From contig CAUJGJ010000083.1 in NCBI GenBank assembly GCA_963170055.1, positions 1,380,601-1,444,600 on the forward strand: a stretch of 64,000 nucleotides of DNA. The letters run 5' to 3'. The notes below the pieces were generated by a model. The model was given only the letters and a program-made list of their open reading frames with translations, made no database searches and was not told the DNA's origin. Positions within the stretch are counted from its first letter, which is position 1. Every line of letters begins with the position of its first letter. Shown here one piece after another: positions 13,575-25,700 of this stretch. The translations under genes and the position numbers were made by a program. Source of the stretch: Halisarca cf. caerulea. Lineage: Eukaryota > Porifera > Demospongiae > Chondrillida > Halisarcidae.

Positions 13575-13659
13575 GTGGCAGATGTTTTGCTTGAACATTA
13601 CAGCATACGTATAGAGTGATGACAGCTTATATTACAGTACAGTAAATTAATGACCATAA

Positions 13660-13665
13660 TTTATT
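13660..13665 (-). terminator. Polyadenylation signal AATAAA for the P5A ATPase gene
   Basis: AATAAA on the minus strand lies 82 bp downstream of the ATPase stop codon at 13747, the usual spacing for a 3' UTR signal. Only the hexamer is seen; the cleavage site is not identified. Confidence 0.5.
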
Positions 13666-13746
13666 AAAATTAATAGTGAATACACTTTTAACCTTTAACA
13701 CTTGCATAAGAATGAACTACTTGTATCTCGTGTCCTAGTGATCACC

Positions 13747-16700
13747 CTATCTCCTGTTGCGAGCAAACAAAAAGTGTAATATCCTATCGCAAATGAACGA
13801 CAGAAAAAAGTCCATGACCATTATTCCCAGCATGAATCTCTGAAACTGATGAGAGTACAGAAATAATTATATGCATACCACTGGCAGATCCACACCAATA
13901 CATAGATGAAAGGACTTACTTCAGAAGAAAATTCCACTATTTCGAGGTATGTTGCAAATTCAGGATATAAGTTAAATACCAAAGTCAAAACCACCAACAG
14001 AGGACCAATCAAGCTACAAAACAGGGGTTTATTTTCATACAAACTACTCATAAAAGGCTTTCCCTGGAAAGAAGCGAAAAATCAACATAGTCAATACAAT
14101 GCAGCACTGTGAAAACAACTTTGTAAATCACATACATAACATGACATTGACTCACATGATAGTTCACAATGAAATTGTTAATCTGCATAGTTACACATAG
14201 AAGGAACACAGCACTGTTGACAATAGTTTCCTCGAATTCTTTGTCCAGATCAACAATACCATGTGAGCTACTGCATGTAAAAAATAAAATATTCTTCTTA
14301 TGCATCAATCTGATGCATACGTACGTATGTACACATGTACATCCAGAAGAGACAAAATATACCGTGTGCTCGGAAATTTTCGCGGTACTAAATTTTCGCG
14401 GACGAACACTTGAGGATTTTCGCGGTACTAAATTATTCGCGGATGCAGAATTTCAAATTCGCGGATCTTAGATTTGATTTTATATTAGCTCAACAATATG
14501 TAATCTTATATAAATTATGCACTGAAAAATGGCTGCTCTGTTTGTTAGCGTAGTTGTTAGTCCATGGAACGGTTATCAAAACAAATGCAAATTGTTGCAG
14601 TTGATCTTCTCCAGCTGCCTTACAGATTTTAGTCAGATATGGAGCGTCTGATGGGGGTAAAGAATGACTTGATCGACATAACGGACGAGAAAACGAACGG
14701 TATAATATACGAAACGTTCGACACTCCTGCTTCTTTGTTCTTTGCTAAGACTCCTGTGCATAGCGCTGAACATAAACGGTCGCATAGGATTTTCGCGGAT
14801 TTAATTTTTCGCGGATGCCGTGCAGTACCGCGAAAACCGCGAAAGTTTAGTACCGCGAAAATTTCTGAGCGTACGGTATGTGAAACATAGCATACAATCT
14901 TCCACTGGCTGAGCAACTGCAGGTATCCTTGATGATCAGCTATGCATGCACAATAATGATGAGTTGAATCAGGCACAGCAAATTTTGTGTAATTCAGCAG
15001 TACCCATAAGCACAAAAATCAAATATACTGTACACATGTAGTGTAGTTGAAAATATTTCATACGCATACTGTATAATATGTGTAGTGTATATGTACAGTA
15101 GTTGGTAGAAAAAGGCAATGTTACCAGATGTAGCATGTTTAGATCTTTCCCTGCCTCATTTGTAACTGTAATCATTATCAACTATTGAATACAAATAAAA
15201 ATATTATGGTGTACAGTAAATGCATACCTTGAACCCAGTGTATGGGTTTCTTGTGTCACAAGAATTAATGCCATCAAATGAATTCCAAACTGTACCATAA
15301 CAGTAGCTATGGTGTAGACATTGAAAAAGTTGGGCAGTGGTCGTTCTTTAGAAAGACTTTCTAGAGGCTGTAAAAAGTTGAACATTACAATACGAAGAGG
15401 CAAAGGCTTGTTATTTAACCAACTTTAGACTGAGAGACAAAAAGAAAACAAGCTGCAAGGAGAATTCCTTGTAGAGTGTATTGCCTGCAGTTTCAAGAAC
15501 ACAAAAGCAAAAATGGGTATACATATTCGAATACAAATGTACTTAAAACACATACACAAGGCATGAGGTTATCTTAGCATACATGTATGCATCACAATCA
15601 TAACAGAGTGCATATTCACATCATAGTGTAATTCTATTATCTATGGTCTAATATTCTGCATCAAGACTCTGCTATCCACTGCATAAGGGAAGGTTGAAAT
15701 ACTGTTTTGTGTATCTATCCTTTTGGGTTTGGTGAAGTTAGGGATCATAAAACATCAGTAGACAGAAAATTCTTGACGCATAGAAGTTGTTAGACATGTT
15801 AGTTGTATATTATTCGAGTTGTAGGACTATTGTTGAACATGTCTTGAACGGTACTCAAATAGTTCTTGTCACAAAATAATCAATTTGTGCAACGTTTCAC
15901 CCATCACGGGCTTCTTCAGGCACATGCAATACAGAAATCAAAATAATTGGCTATGCCTAGTAGTTACCCATTGGCCTATAAAAGACCAATGGGACAGCCA
16001 ATGAATGTACATTCATATGTCCTTGATCAGGATGTCCCACACTGGGCTAAGGGGGTATCCCTAATCCAGGTTGTAACTCCTGCTCCTCCTGATGTGAATA
16101 CTTTCCTTGATTCTTCTCTGCTTCATTCTTCCCTCCCTTTCTACAATGGTAGACTCTTCCCAATTGATACAATGGTTAAGAATTTCTGAGTGAACTGCAT
16201 TAGCATTCTTCATGTCCTTCTTTTCTACTGCTTGTCTGTGTTCCCCGATCCTCATCTTCAATGGTCTCCCTGTCTCTCCAGAAGATGAGGATCGGGGAAC
16301 ACAGACGAGCAGTAGAAAAGAAGGACACGAAGAATGCTAATGCAGTTCACTCAGAAATTCTTAACCATTGCATCAATTGGGAGGAATCCACCATTGTAGA
16401 AAGGGAGGGAAGAATGAAGCAGAGAAGAATCAAGGAAAGTACAGTGTATTCATATCAGGAGGAGCAGGAGTTACAACCTGGATGAGGGGTACCTCCTTAG
16501 CCCAGTGTGGGACATCCTGATCAAGGACATAAGAATGTACATACATCTGTTATCCCATTGGTTGTTTATAGGCCAATGGGTAACTATTAGGCATAGCCAA
16601 TTATTTTGATTTCTGTATTGCATGTGCCTGAAGAAGCCCGTGATGGGTGAAACGTTGTATGAATGATAATTTTGTGACAAAAACTATTTGAGTATTGTTC

Positions 16701-19700
16701 AAGACATGTTCACCAATAGTCCTACAACTAGAATAATATAGAAAATTCTTGACCCAATTCCTTTGCACTCTGGTGTCAGAGGATCTTTCTGTAGAAGCAT
16801 AAGGGTAGTTCACAAAATTCTTATACAGTAATTTAAGTGTGGTTGGAAGAAAATTCTTTGCTGGACAATCTGTATACAGTTGAATAACACAAACACTTTC
16901 TTCGGAATAACCCAATTACCATACAGTTCTCAGAAAATCCTCTGCAGTGCAATGGCTAAGCAGCATGTATATTGTTCAGTGTATGCCAAACTATTGTCTT
17001 TTACCATGTTGTATGGTACTTACTGTACGTTGTACACATTTCGAGTGACTGATCAAACACACATGGAGATAACAACATTCAAATTTAATTCCCCCCATCC
17101 CCTCCAATTGACAAAACACACTACCACATCGAGGGAAGCCTTCAGTTAACTGATTGAGACATGGAATATGTCCAGTATACAAAACAAGGTAGGACCTAAG
17201 TATTGCAGTACTTGACAATTATCGATCCTTCACGTCACTTCTTACGTATCACTGAATTTGATCCCATGTATATACAAAACACTCTGTGAGTAGGCCAGTA
17301 TCAATGCATTAAGAGCCAGAATCTTCAACATTTGCAAAGTAGTTACAAGCGTGCAGCGCCCTTGCTTCAATATTTGGAGAACTATATACAATGTAAGAAG
17401 AAACAAGACCATCAAGAACAGTTTTAAGTTCAAAGCAAGGTACAACTAACCACACACAACACTTGAGCCTTTGTATGTAAAAGGACTAGCAATGGAAGCA
17501 TCACCAAGCTTAACTGGCCCCTCTTCTTCTCCGTAAAGTTGATTTTCCAGTAGCAGCTAATATCAATAGTAAATGAAAAGCTACAAATCACACGTGGGAA
17601 TACTCTCTTCTACAGTATGCACACAAATCACTAGGTCTTACAAATGAATACTATGTATGTACAGTATGCACTTGCTTTCCCAAGTTATGCAATACATACC
17701 ATATGTACTGTGTAGTGGGTATTTTTCAAGGGATAAAAAATTTGTGGTTTTTGTGGTAGGGCATGTTGTGTCAATATACTGAATAGCCCACTATTTTATC
17801 TCCAATAAAGTCCCCTATTTTATCTAGATGTTTATTAATGAACACTCAAAGCATTGTATCTGTGTTTGGAACAGACTATGCTTTGCTCAGACTGAACCTG
17901 CTCAAGTTACCATAATATCATAGAGGTTATGTTTCACGGGACAAAATTTTGTGGAAGGTAACAATTTGGATTGTTTATGGTAAAAAATTGTGGTTCATGC
18001 CAGAAGGATATCAAACTTACAGTAATACTAAGTTCGTGGGTAAATGTTTTGTGGTTCCTTTCCCAACCATGAATTTTTTACCCCTTGAAAATACCCACTA
18101 TATATGGTATTTGAGCACTGATTGATACAAATCATATATGATACATGTCCTTATCTCTCTGCTCTATTGAAATGGTCATGTAGGGCCTAGTGGCAGACTG
18201 TAGTTTGTATTCTCTGTGGTTTGCTTACTACGAGCCCTAGTGATATGCAGCAGCTATGAAAGACACCACTGCTTGAAGCAAACAATATTGTACTAAAAGT
18301 AAACCAATTAAAGCATATGACATTGTATGCATATTAAGTATATGGTAGGGAAGGGGGTGTGGTGGGGGTATTTACAGCACATTGAAGATTGTGGATGAAT
18401 AAGCGTGAAGATTTGCTTGACCTCTGAATTTACTTTTGACAAAATTCATGATTGACAGTATATGCACATGAACATGAAATACACAGGCACATACTCGACG
18501 ATCTCTTTTTTCACTTGAATGAACATTGCATGCAATATCCTTATGCCTTCTGTGCAATGATCTTCGCTGTAGTACATTAGGCTTAATCGCGGCATGCTCG
18601 ACCCTTTTTTCATCAGCAGGTGGCAATGCTGCATTTGTAGCCCTTCGCTTAGCATGCTTTAGCAAAGAAACACCTATAGACCGAAAGAGAGCTAGCACAT
18701 AAAAGATACAAACAATGATAAAAGGGATTTATACATAATATTCCTAAACCATACTAAAATTACTGTGAAGCAACTCATCAAATATGAGTAATCACTTTGC
18801 AAGTTACAGTAAAATTCATGATACAGTATCCACATCATGTGACTGTAACCATAAAATCCCAAAGCAAGTACAGTTCCTGTTCAGATGAAGCATGCACTGC
18901 AAACAGTGGCTACCCATTACTCATATTACCCCTACAGTATGTACATATATACTGTATATGATATAAACATATGCACATGTGTGTACTTCTTCATGCAACT
19001 TTTGAAATACTTACCAACATGGGCATGCTTCAAGGCTCCGACATCATTCGTACCATCTCCACACATAAGTGCATACATTCCTTTGTCTTTGTATGATGTG
19101 ATCACATGCTGCTTTTGCTTTGGGGTTACACGTGCAAACACCTTCACATGTGGCAACAAGTGGTTGTAGGCGTGCTTGTGATTTTTGACCAGGAAATCAA
19201 GCCCCTACAACACCAAAGCAGGGTAAATGCTGCTAGAAGTTGCTACGAAGATATTAAAGTTGTATTATTATTTCAGTTATAGGACTATTGTACATTGTAT
19301 GTGCCTGAAGAAGCCTGTGATGGTTAACACGTTGCATGAATGATTATTTCGTGACAGAAACTACTGGAGTATCAATAATCCTACAACTGGAATAATACCA
19401 AAACAGGGTAGACGCCAGAAAAAAAATGAAAGGATGATGGTTCATGGATACCCTACAGTAAGCGCCATGTAGTAGAGAACCAAAGGATTTGCTTTCCATC
19501 TACAAGTATCTGTGATAGATACTGCAGAGTGCAACATTTTCGAGGTACAAAATTTTTGTGGATGCCAAGTTTTTGAGATTTTGCAGATCTTGTCCAAGAT
19601 CTTAGCAATCACCAATAGTAATGACAGTTGGCTGTTGAAGAGTGGATGGCAGTGGGTTACCATTGGTGACACCGGTTACAGGAAAGGACCTTCAATGTCA

Positions 19701-22700
19701 CAAGGACCTGTTATGTGTTACTGAACAATTGAGTTGGTCATGTAACGAGGAGGATATCGAACAGTTGAAATAGCGTTACTTGTGGTATTTACAATAGCCT
19801 ACTGTTTGTCGAGTACAACTATCATATTACTTTCAGTAACTTTACCATGAACAGTTCCACCCTGATGAAGAAACAATGTGGATATATGCAAAATTTATCA
19901 CAGAAGATGTCACACAACAGCTACAGCATAGCTAGCATGATCATTGGCCTCTTCTCTTTTATGAACGAATGCATCGTAGACTGCAGGCATCTAAATGCCT
20001 TGATAGATGTGAAACCCTGAACGGCAGTCAATACCTTTTAGTTCTCAAGCCACCACTTTTCAATACAATGTAACAACAGATATCACTCTAAACCTTTGTC
20101 ACCTCTCTAAAGATTGGTCTCAAATTCTAAATACAGTATATTCGCTGCCAAAAACTACATGCAGTATGCCATTCCCATTAAATTTGTGTGCATGAAGTGT
20201 GACGAACTTTAGAGAGAATACAGTGTATATAGAACATAATGGTGCTGTAAGAGTCACACATAATTTAGAGAATCTTCTTTTACAATAAATACTTTCATAA
20301 AACTGCAACAAAGTAGGCCATACCTCTCCTGTCAGGCACAAATCATGTAATTTCCCAATGCTCTTAATGGCCTCAGCAGAAGGATCAAACATTTGCACAG
20401 TAGTACCTGTGGTATTCCGCCATGACCAAACTAAAAAAAAAACGTACAAGAACATACTAAATCTGGTATACAAATAATGATGGTATACAGTACTGTATGT
20501 ACTGTGCATCAATAATCACCTTTGTCACTTTCTGTAAGCACTAAAATATCCTTTGGTGACATTACCAAATCTTGAGCCACATGACAGGCAGTTAAAGGGC
20601 TGTCACCGGTGATCATGACTGCCTGTGCACAATCAAGTAGTGATGTGTACGTAAATGTGTAGAAATGTGTACAAAATAGGGAACATACAGTGGAAAGACC
20701 AACTTTGAATGGAGGATGTACAGTATTATTGATTTAGTTATAACTCCCAATCAGGAAATGTACAGCATTGATGAAGGGCATCGCTATGTATGCATGTGCT
20801 GTGATCTATAGGTCACAGATGAGTACATGGATCAGACATAACAGCACACTTTAGCCTATGAGCCATTCATCACGACACAACTAGGCACAAACTGCATACA
20901 CCTTCATGCCAACATTGCATACCTCAAAATAATAAGAAAGGCACAACAAGGTAAGAATGACTCCATTAAAATTATAATGAAGCAAGATACACAAAATCCT
21001 GCACTCAATTTCAGAAGCTCTGCATATGCAACACATGCAGTATTGTTGTAACATTGGTTATGTATTTCATTGTGATGCTTTAACATTCAAGGTCATAATA
21101 TCTCATGCTCAATATTAGAGAGGTCGTCCTTCAGCCAATCTCATACACACAAGCAAACAATCATATTCAATCAACTGGTGCGTGGCGGGTATAGTTTGTG
21201 CTCTTGTCCTCAATTTTCCTCTTAAGTAATAATTAATAATATAATAATAATAATTTCTTATTTTGACTGGGTGGCCATTAGCCTGAGGCTACTACTAAGG
21301 CCCCCAGTATCCCACACACTCGCTCACACACACACAATCAAATTCAATCAAATTCAAATTGTTTGGTGGCTGCGAGTGAGGGGGAGAAGGGGAAAAACAC
21401 CAAAAGGCCACTTCTGATGGGGATAAACCTTCATCTATCCCATAACCCAAGCTCAGAATAACTTGTTCACCAGCTATGCCACTGACACTCCACTTTGACT
21501 CACCACAGACACACACCAAGGTCATCCTTGGTGCACAAACACCAACAGTTTTTAAGGTATACTAGAGATACAAGTCACAAAACCATTGCAAGAAGGTATG
21601 CAGCATATGTACCTTATGTGAAGAGGAAATAACAGAACGAATACACTTCAAGGAGCCTTTGTTGATAGGACTAGATGTAACCACAAATCCTGCAAATTCT
21701 AAGCCACATTCAATATCATCTCGATGCATAGTCTTGACCTGAACAAAGAACAATAAAATGGTACTAAATTAATAATGATGATAATTAAGAATAGGAATAG
21801 GCAGTAACAGAGAATACAGTACAAGTCAAAAGTAACTCCCAGTTTTCCGCAGGCACAGCGACGGGAATCTGCAGAAATTCCGCGTAAGTCTTCGATGATC
21901 GCCGCAGTTAGCAGAGAGGAAATCCGCGGACTGATAATTTCACTTCCGCGTACAAACACAGATAATTAGTGGTCGCTGTATTTATCCGCGGTCGGCATCA
22001 AAGTACTAGATAAACAAACGAAGTTGAATGCAAGCTTTGATTATTAGAATTCACAAGACAAATATTATCGTACAGAAATATCGAAACAAAATAATGGTAA
22101 TAGTAATAATAAAATATATTTAATAAGAGTCTAATGTCCAGAAGGGCCGCCACCGACTTCCAACACAACAGGAAGGACTTTCTGGAGATGGTCAATGTAC
22201 CGCGAACACAATTCTGGCATCATCCTCCCCCAGTATTCCTTGATACCTGCCTTCAATTCCTCGAGGTTCTTTGGTTTGACCCTGTCCCACAAGAAAGTCT
22301 TCATTGAACCCCAAACCATTTCTATTGGGTTTAAATCCGGACTTTCTGCTGGGCTTTTCCACCAATTGATGTCATTAGCGTCGAAATAGTCTCGGATATA
22401 GCGGCTAGTGTGCTTTGGGTCATTGTCCTGGTAGAGATGATGTCCTGCCGGATACACTTCCCGAATGAAGGGCAACAGAGAAGCGGTCAAAATATCAGCA
22501 TATCTGACGGCTGTCAGGATACCATCGAAGATGACTATCTGAGTCGCTCCTCTCTTTGAGATCCCTGCCCAGACATGAATCTTCTGCGGGTGCTTGTGCT
22601 TGCACTTAAGCTTTCTTGCAGAGCCTTTCTTCCTATAAGACCTTTGTCTATGTCGGTCCAATTGCACAGTGCATTCGTCCGTGAAGATAACGTCATCAAA

Positions 22701-25700
22701 CATTTCGCTTTCATCGAGCCTTTCCTTGCACCACTCGAGCCGCTTAGCTTTGTTGCCTACTCGAATGGCTTGACAATAGTGTGCAGTACTGATGGTCCAC
22801 CCCAGGTCTTTTCTGGCTCTTGCAAGTGTCCTTTTAGAGTAACCGCAATGTCTTCTTCCGAAGCGGGCGATCATGAGATCCAGTAAGTCTGCAGCTGTTA
22901 GTTCATTATTCTCTTGCATCTTTTTCTCGATAAACAGCTGATGTGACTTAGGTATCATAGTAGGCCGGCCACTTCTAGGAAGATTCTGGGTGTGTCCGGT
23001 TGTCCTCCACTTTGCAATAGTAGCCGCTATCGTTTTCCTTGTCGTCACAATTCCTTCCAAAGCAAGGGTTCGTTCCAGTTCACTTAGTGTTAGCTTTCTG
23101 TTCTCCATAAATATAGTCACAATTCTCTGTCTCTGATAAGCGGACAAAGGCATCTTGAAATTCTCTTCTCTGATCGATCGATGAATATAACTTGATTCTG
23201 AATCAATGGATGTTTGGCTCTAGAATTTATACCTTCTTTAGGGGGATACCACCATTCTAATTTGTCCAATCAAATCATACTGTAGATTCAGTCTGCCTAT
23301 CACCTCGGATATCTGCAGAATTCTGAGGTGTAAATCTAAGCGGACCTCTGTGTAGTGATATACCCTCTAGCTATGATTTGATTGGATCGTCTAAAAACCT
23401 TGTTATCCCTCCTATACTGTATAAAGTCGAACTACCAATTGGAAATCATTGTATTGGAATAAAGTGAAGCAGTTAAATACGTCAAGTTATCAAGGGTTTT
23501 CAAAATGTCGGACAAAGTAATGGTGGAGTGGATTGGAGAGCGTTCGAAAGGGAAGAGGTCGTTGGTGAAGTGCAGTGATGTGAAGCAAGGGAAAGTGTGC
23601 AATGGTCCGGAGAGAAAGTCAAAGTAGTGTGGGGCAAGTCAAAGAAACTTTTCAATGCCATCATCGTTGGAAGGGAGTGCGGATTTCTATCTCCTGACAT
23701 TCCACAACAGAAGTCTGCCATGCCTCCAACTACTACCGAAGACTTCAGCTTCGAGCTCGGAAGTCCTGGACCCGTTAGATCATCCAGTAGTGCTACGGAA
23801 CCTGAGCAGAAACTGCTCACATTGGAGGATATTCGTCCGCTCTTCTCTCATATAGAGGAAAGCATTTCTACTATAAGAGATTCTGTTGACGGACTATGCG
23901 CTCGACTTGTTGCTAGAATGGACAAGATCGAAGATTCTATCGCTACCCTAGGCGATCGCCTAGATAGCTGTACTACTATGGTAACTGCAACACCGGCCTT
24001 GTCAGACGACACACAGATACAGAGAAATATCCCCGGTACTCCAGTGACCTGGGTGGAGCCTGAACGTCCTATAGTGCCTACTGCAACCCCCCTACAGGAT
24101 GTTACTAATATTGCCAGACCAACAACCAATGATGCCTTACCCGAGGAATTGGTACTGGAATGCTTACAGTCTTGTAAGACTCGGAGGAACCTGGCTGCCC
24201 GACTTTCTGCTCGAGTTTTTACTGATGCCGAGAGAATCGTGAGTAACTGCCGGGGTATGGTAGGCAAGAAAGCCCTTAACCAGCTCAAGGTGAGGGCCAT
24301 ATTCGGTACCTGCATCCAGAAGTACCCCCTGGAGAGAATGGAAACCGTGGCAGGCGCTGAGAAGGAAATGAGAATAGTGATAGACGAGGGCTGCAGAAAG
24401 CTAAAGCCGCGACGTCCTCTCAATAACTAGCTCTATTTGTTATTATTGTCTTTATTATGCTATCATGACGTTTGTCTCTTATTATATGACGATTTCTTAT
24501 AATATTCTTTTTATAATGACTCTTTTCCTTAAATTTGTGATGTCTAATAAACATTAGTGTTTTGCATGAGTTGATGATTTTCTCAGCCTCTGAATGATCG
24601 AACTGTATGTTAGCAAGGTTTCCGTGGATGTTGTTAGCGCAGTTTTCCGCGGATATTAGCGCAGTTTTCTGCGGATGTTAGCACGGTTTTCCGTGGATGT
24701 TACTGCGGTATTGCACAGATGACAGCGCAGTAATCTGCAATTAACAGATTCCGAGGTATGTGGGGAATTGCGGAAAACCGGGAGTTACTTTTGACTTGTA
24801 CTGTACGTATATTGTCACAATAATCTACAACTAAGTCAAAAATATCTCAATATTCGATATACGATGTAATAGGTATCATTTTGATATGCAGTCTTTTGAG
24901 ATGAAGAGCTACTTAAATTACGTACATTCACAAATTCAGAGGCTCATATAGGTAACTCAAAGATACCTTATACACAAAAATAGCTAGGCTCAAAGATACC
25001 ACAATTTAGCTTAGGCTGACTGCATCAGTCCTTCAAGACAACAGCAATATAGATGGATCAAAACATAAAACTGGCAATGCCGAAAACAGTGCTGAAAACT
25101 GTGTGAAAATTGTACTAGTATATCATATCATGTTATACATATATGTATGTATAACAGTACATTGCATTTACAGAAATTTTCACAATACACAATTTGCAGT
25201 ATTTGCAGATCAAGAATCATTTGTAAAGCTTAGTCTAACAAAATTCAATGGACATCACACTTATGTAGGTCGATCAGTCTTTTAATTTCCCTTACATACG
25301 TAAGTTTTATGACAAGAGAACTATTTCTGCACTATTTTTCACTTTGGTTACAAGTCTGGTGTGTTCTAGTCATGCATTTCCATCCCCCTCTCCATTCACA
25401 TCCTCAGTAGAGGAAGATGTCAGTAATACAGTACTATGGTATTTCTGTTGCATGTGTTAACAGGAAAGAGCTTCAAAAAGGATTGAAATTGAGCAGAGAA
25501 ATCACTCAATGAACAAAGCAAGCAAGAATTATTGGACTGCATGGTATCTCTTTAAGTGGGAGCTTCCCATAATTAAGTTATTGGAAAAGATTACAGGGAG
25601 CTGGCAATCCAATAACTAAAGAAACAGCTGTGTAGTGGCAGTACGAATACACCCTAGTATTAATAAGAACGTCAGAAGTCTGAATCAGAGAAATCTCAGC

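Larger units (their letters stand above)
15781..16739. mobile_element. Palindromic Penelope-like retroelement fragment with target-site duplication
   Basis: Two arms of about 450 bp (15809-16258 and 16282-16738) are near-perfect reverse complements around a centre near 16270. Each arm encodes, pointing away from the centre, the same C-terminal GIY-YIG endonuclease segment of a Penelope-like element and ends with a hammerhead-like motif. The whole unit is bracketed by AGAAAATTCTTGACGCA (15764-15780) and AGAAAATTCTTGACCCA (16740-16756), a 16/17 direct repeat that fits a target-site duplication. It sits in ATPase intron 22. Head-to-head partial copies are a known outcome of Penelope-type retrotransposition. 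This palindrome appears young because the arms differ at few positions. Confidence 0.8.
21817..24803. mobile_element. Two-gene Tc1/mariner-type transposon (DD34E transposase plus BEN-domain gene)
   Basis: The 2,987-bp element has near-identical terminal inverted repeats starting CAGTACAAGTCAAAAGTAAC (one mismatch in ~35 bp), flanked by TA at 21815-21816 and 24804-24805. It carries a minus-strand transposase and a divergent plus-strand BEN-domain ORF, separated by ~350 bp holding TATA-like boxes for each. Four ~22-24-bp repeats sit inside the right end. It lies in ATPase intron 13, between the nucleotide-binding-domain exons, with the transposase in the same orientation as the host gene. The good ends and intact transposase suggest a recent arrival. 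Tc1/mariner elements normally carry only the transposase gene. Confidence 0.9.

Noticed and set aside
21295..21540. Minus-strand ORF as an extra ATPase exon
   Set aside because: The peptide does not fit any part of the P5A protein, and exons on both sides already join in phase without it.
23848..24423. 191-codon minus-strand ORF opposite the BEN gene
   Set aside because: It is the antisense of the BEN-domain ORF. The plus-strand frame has the recognisable domain and the TATA-like box.
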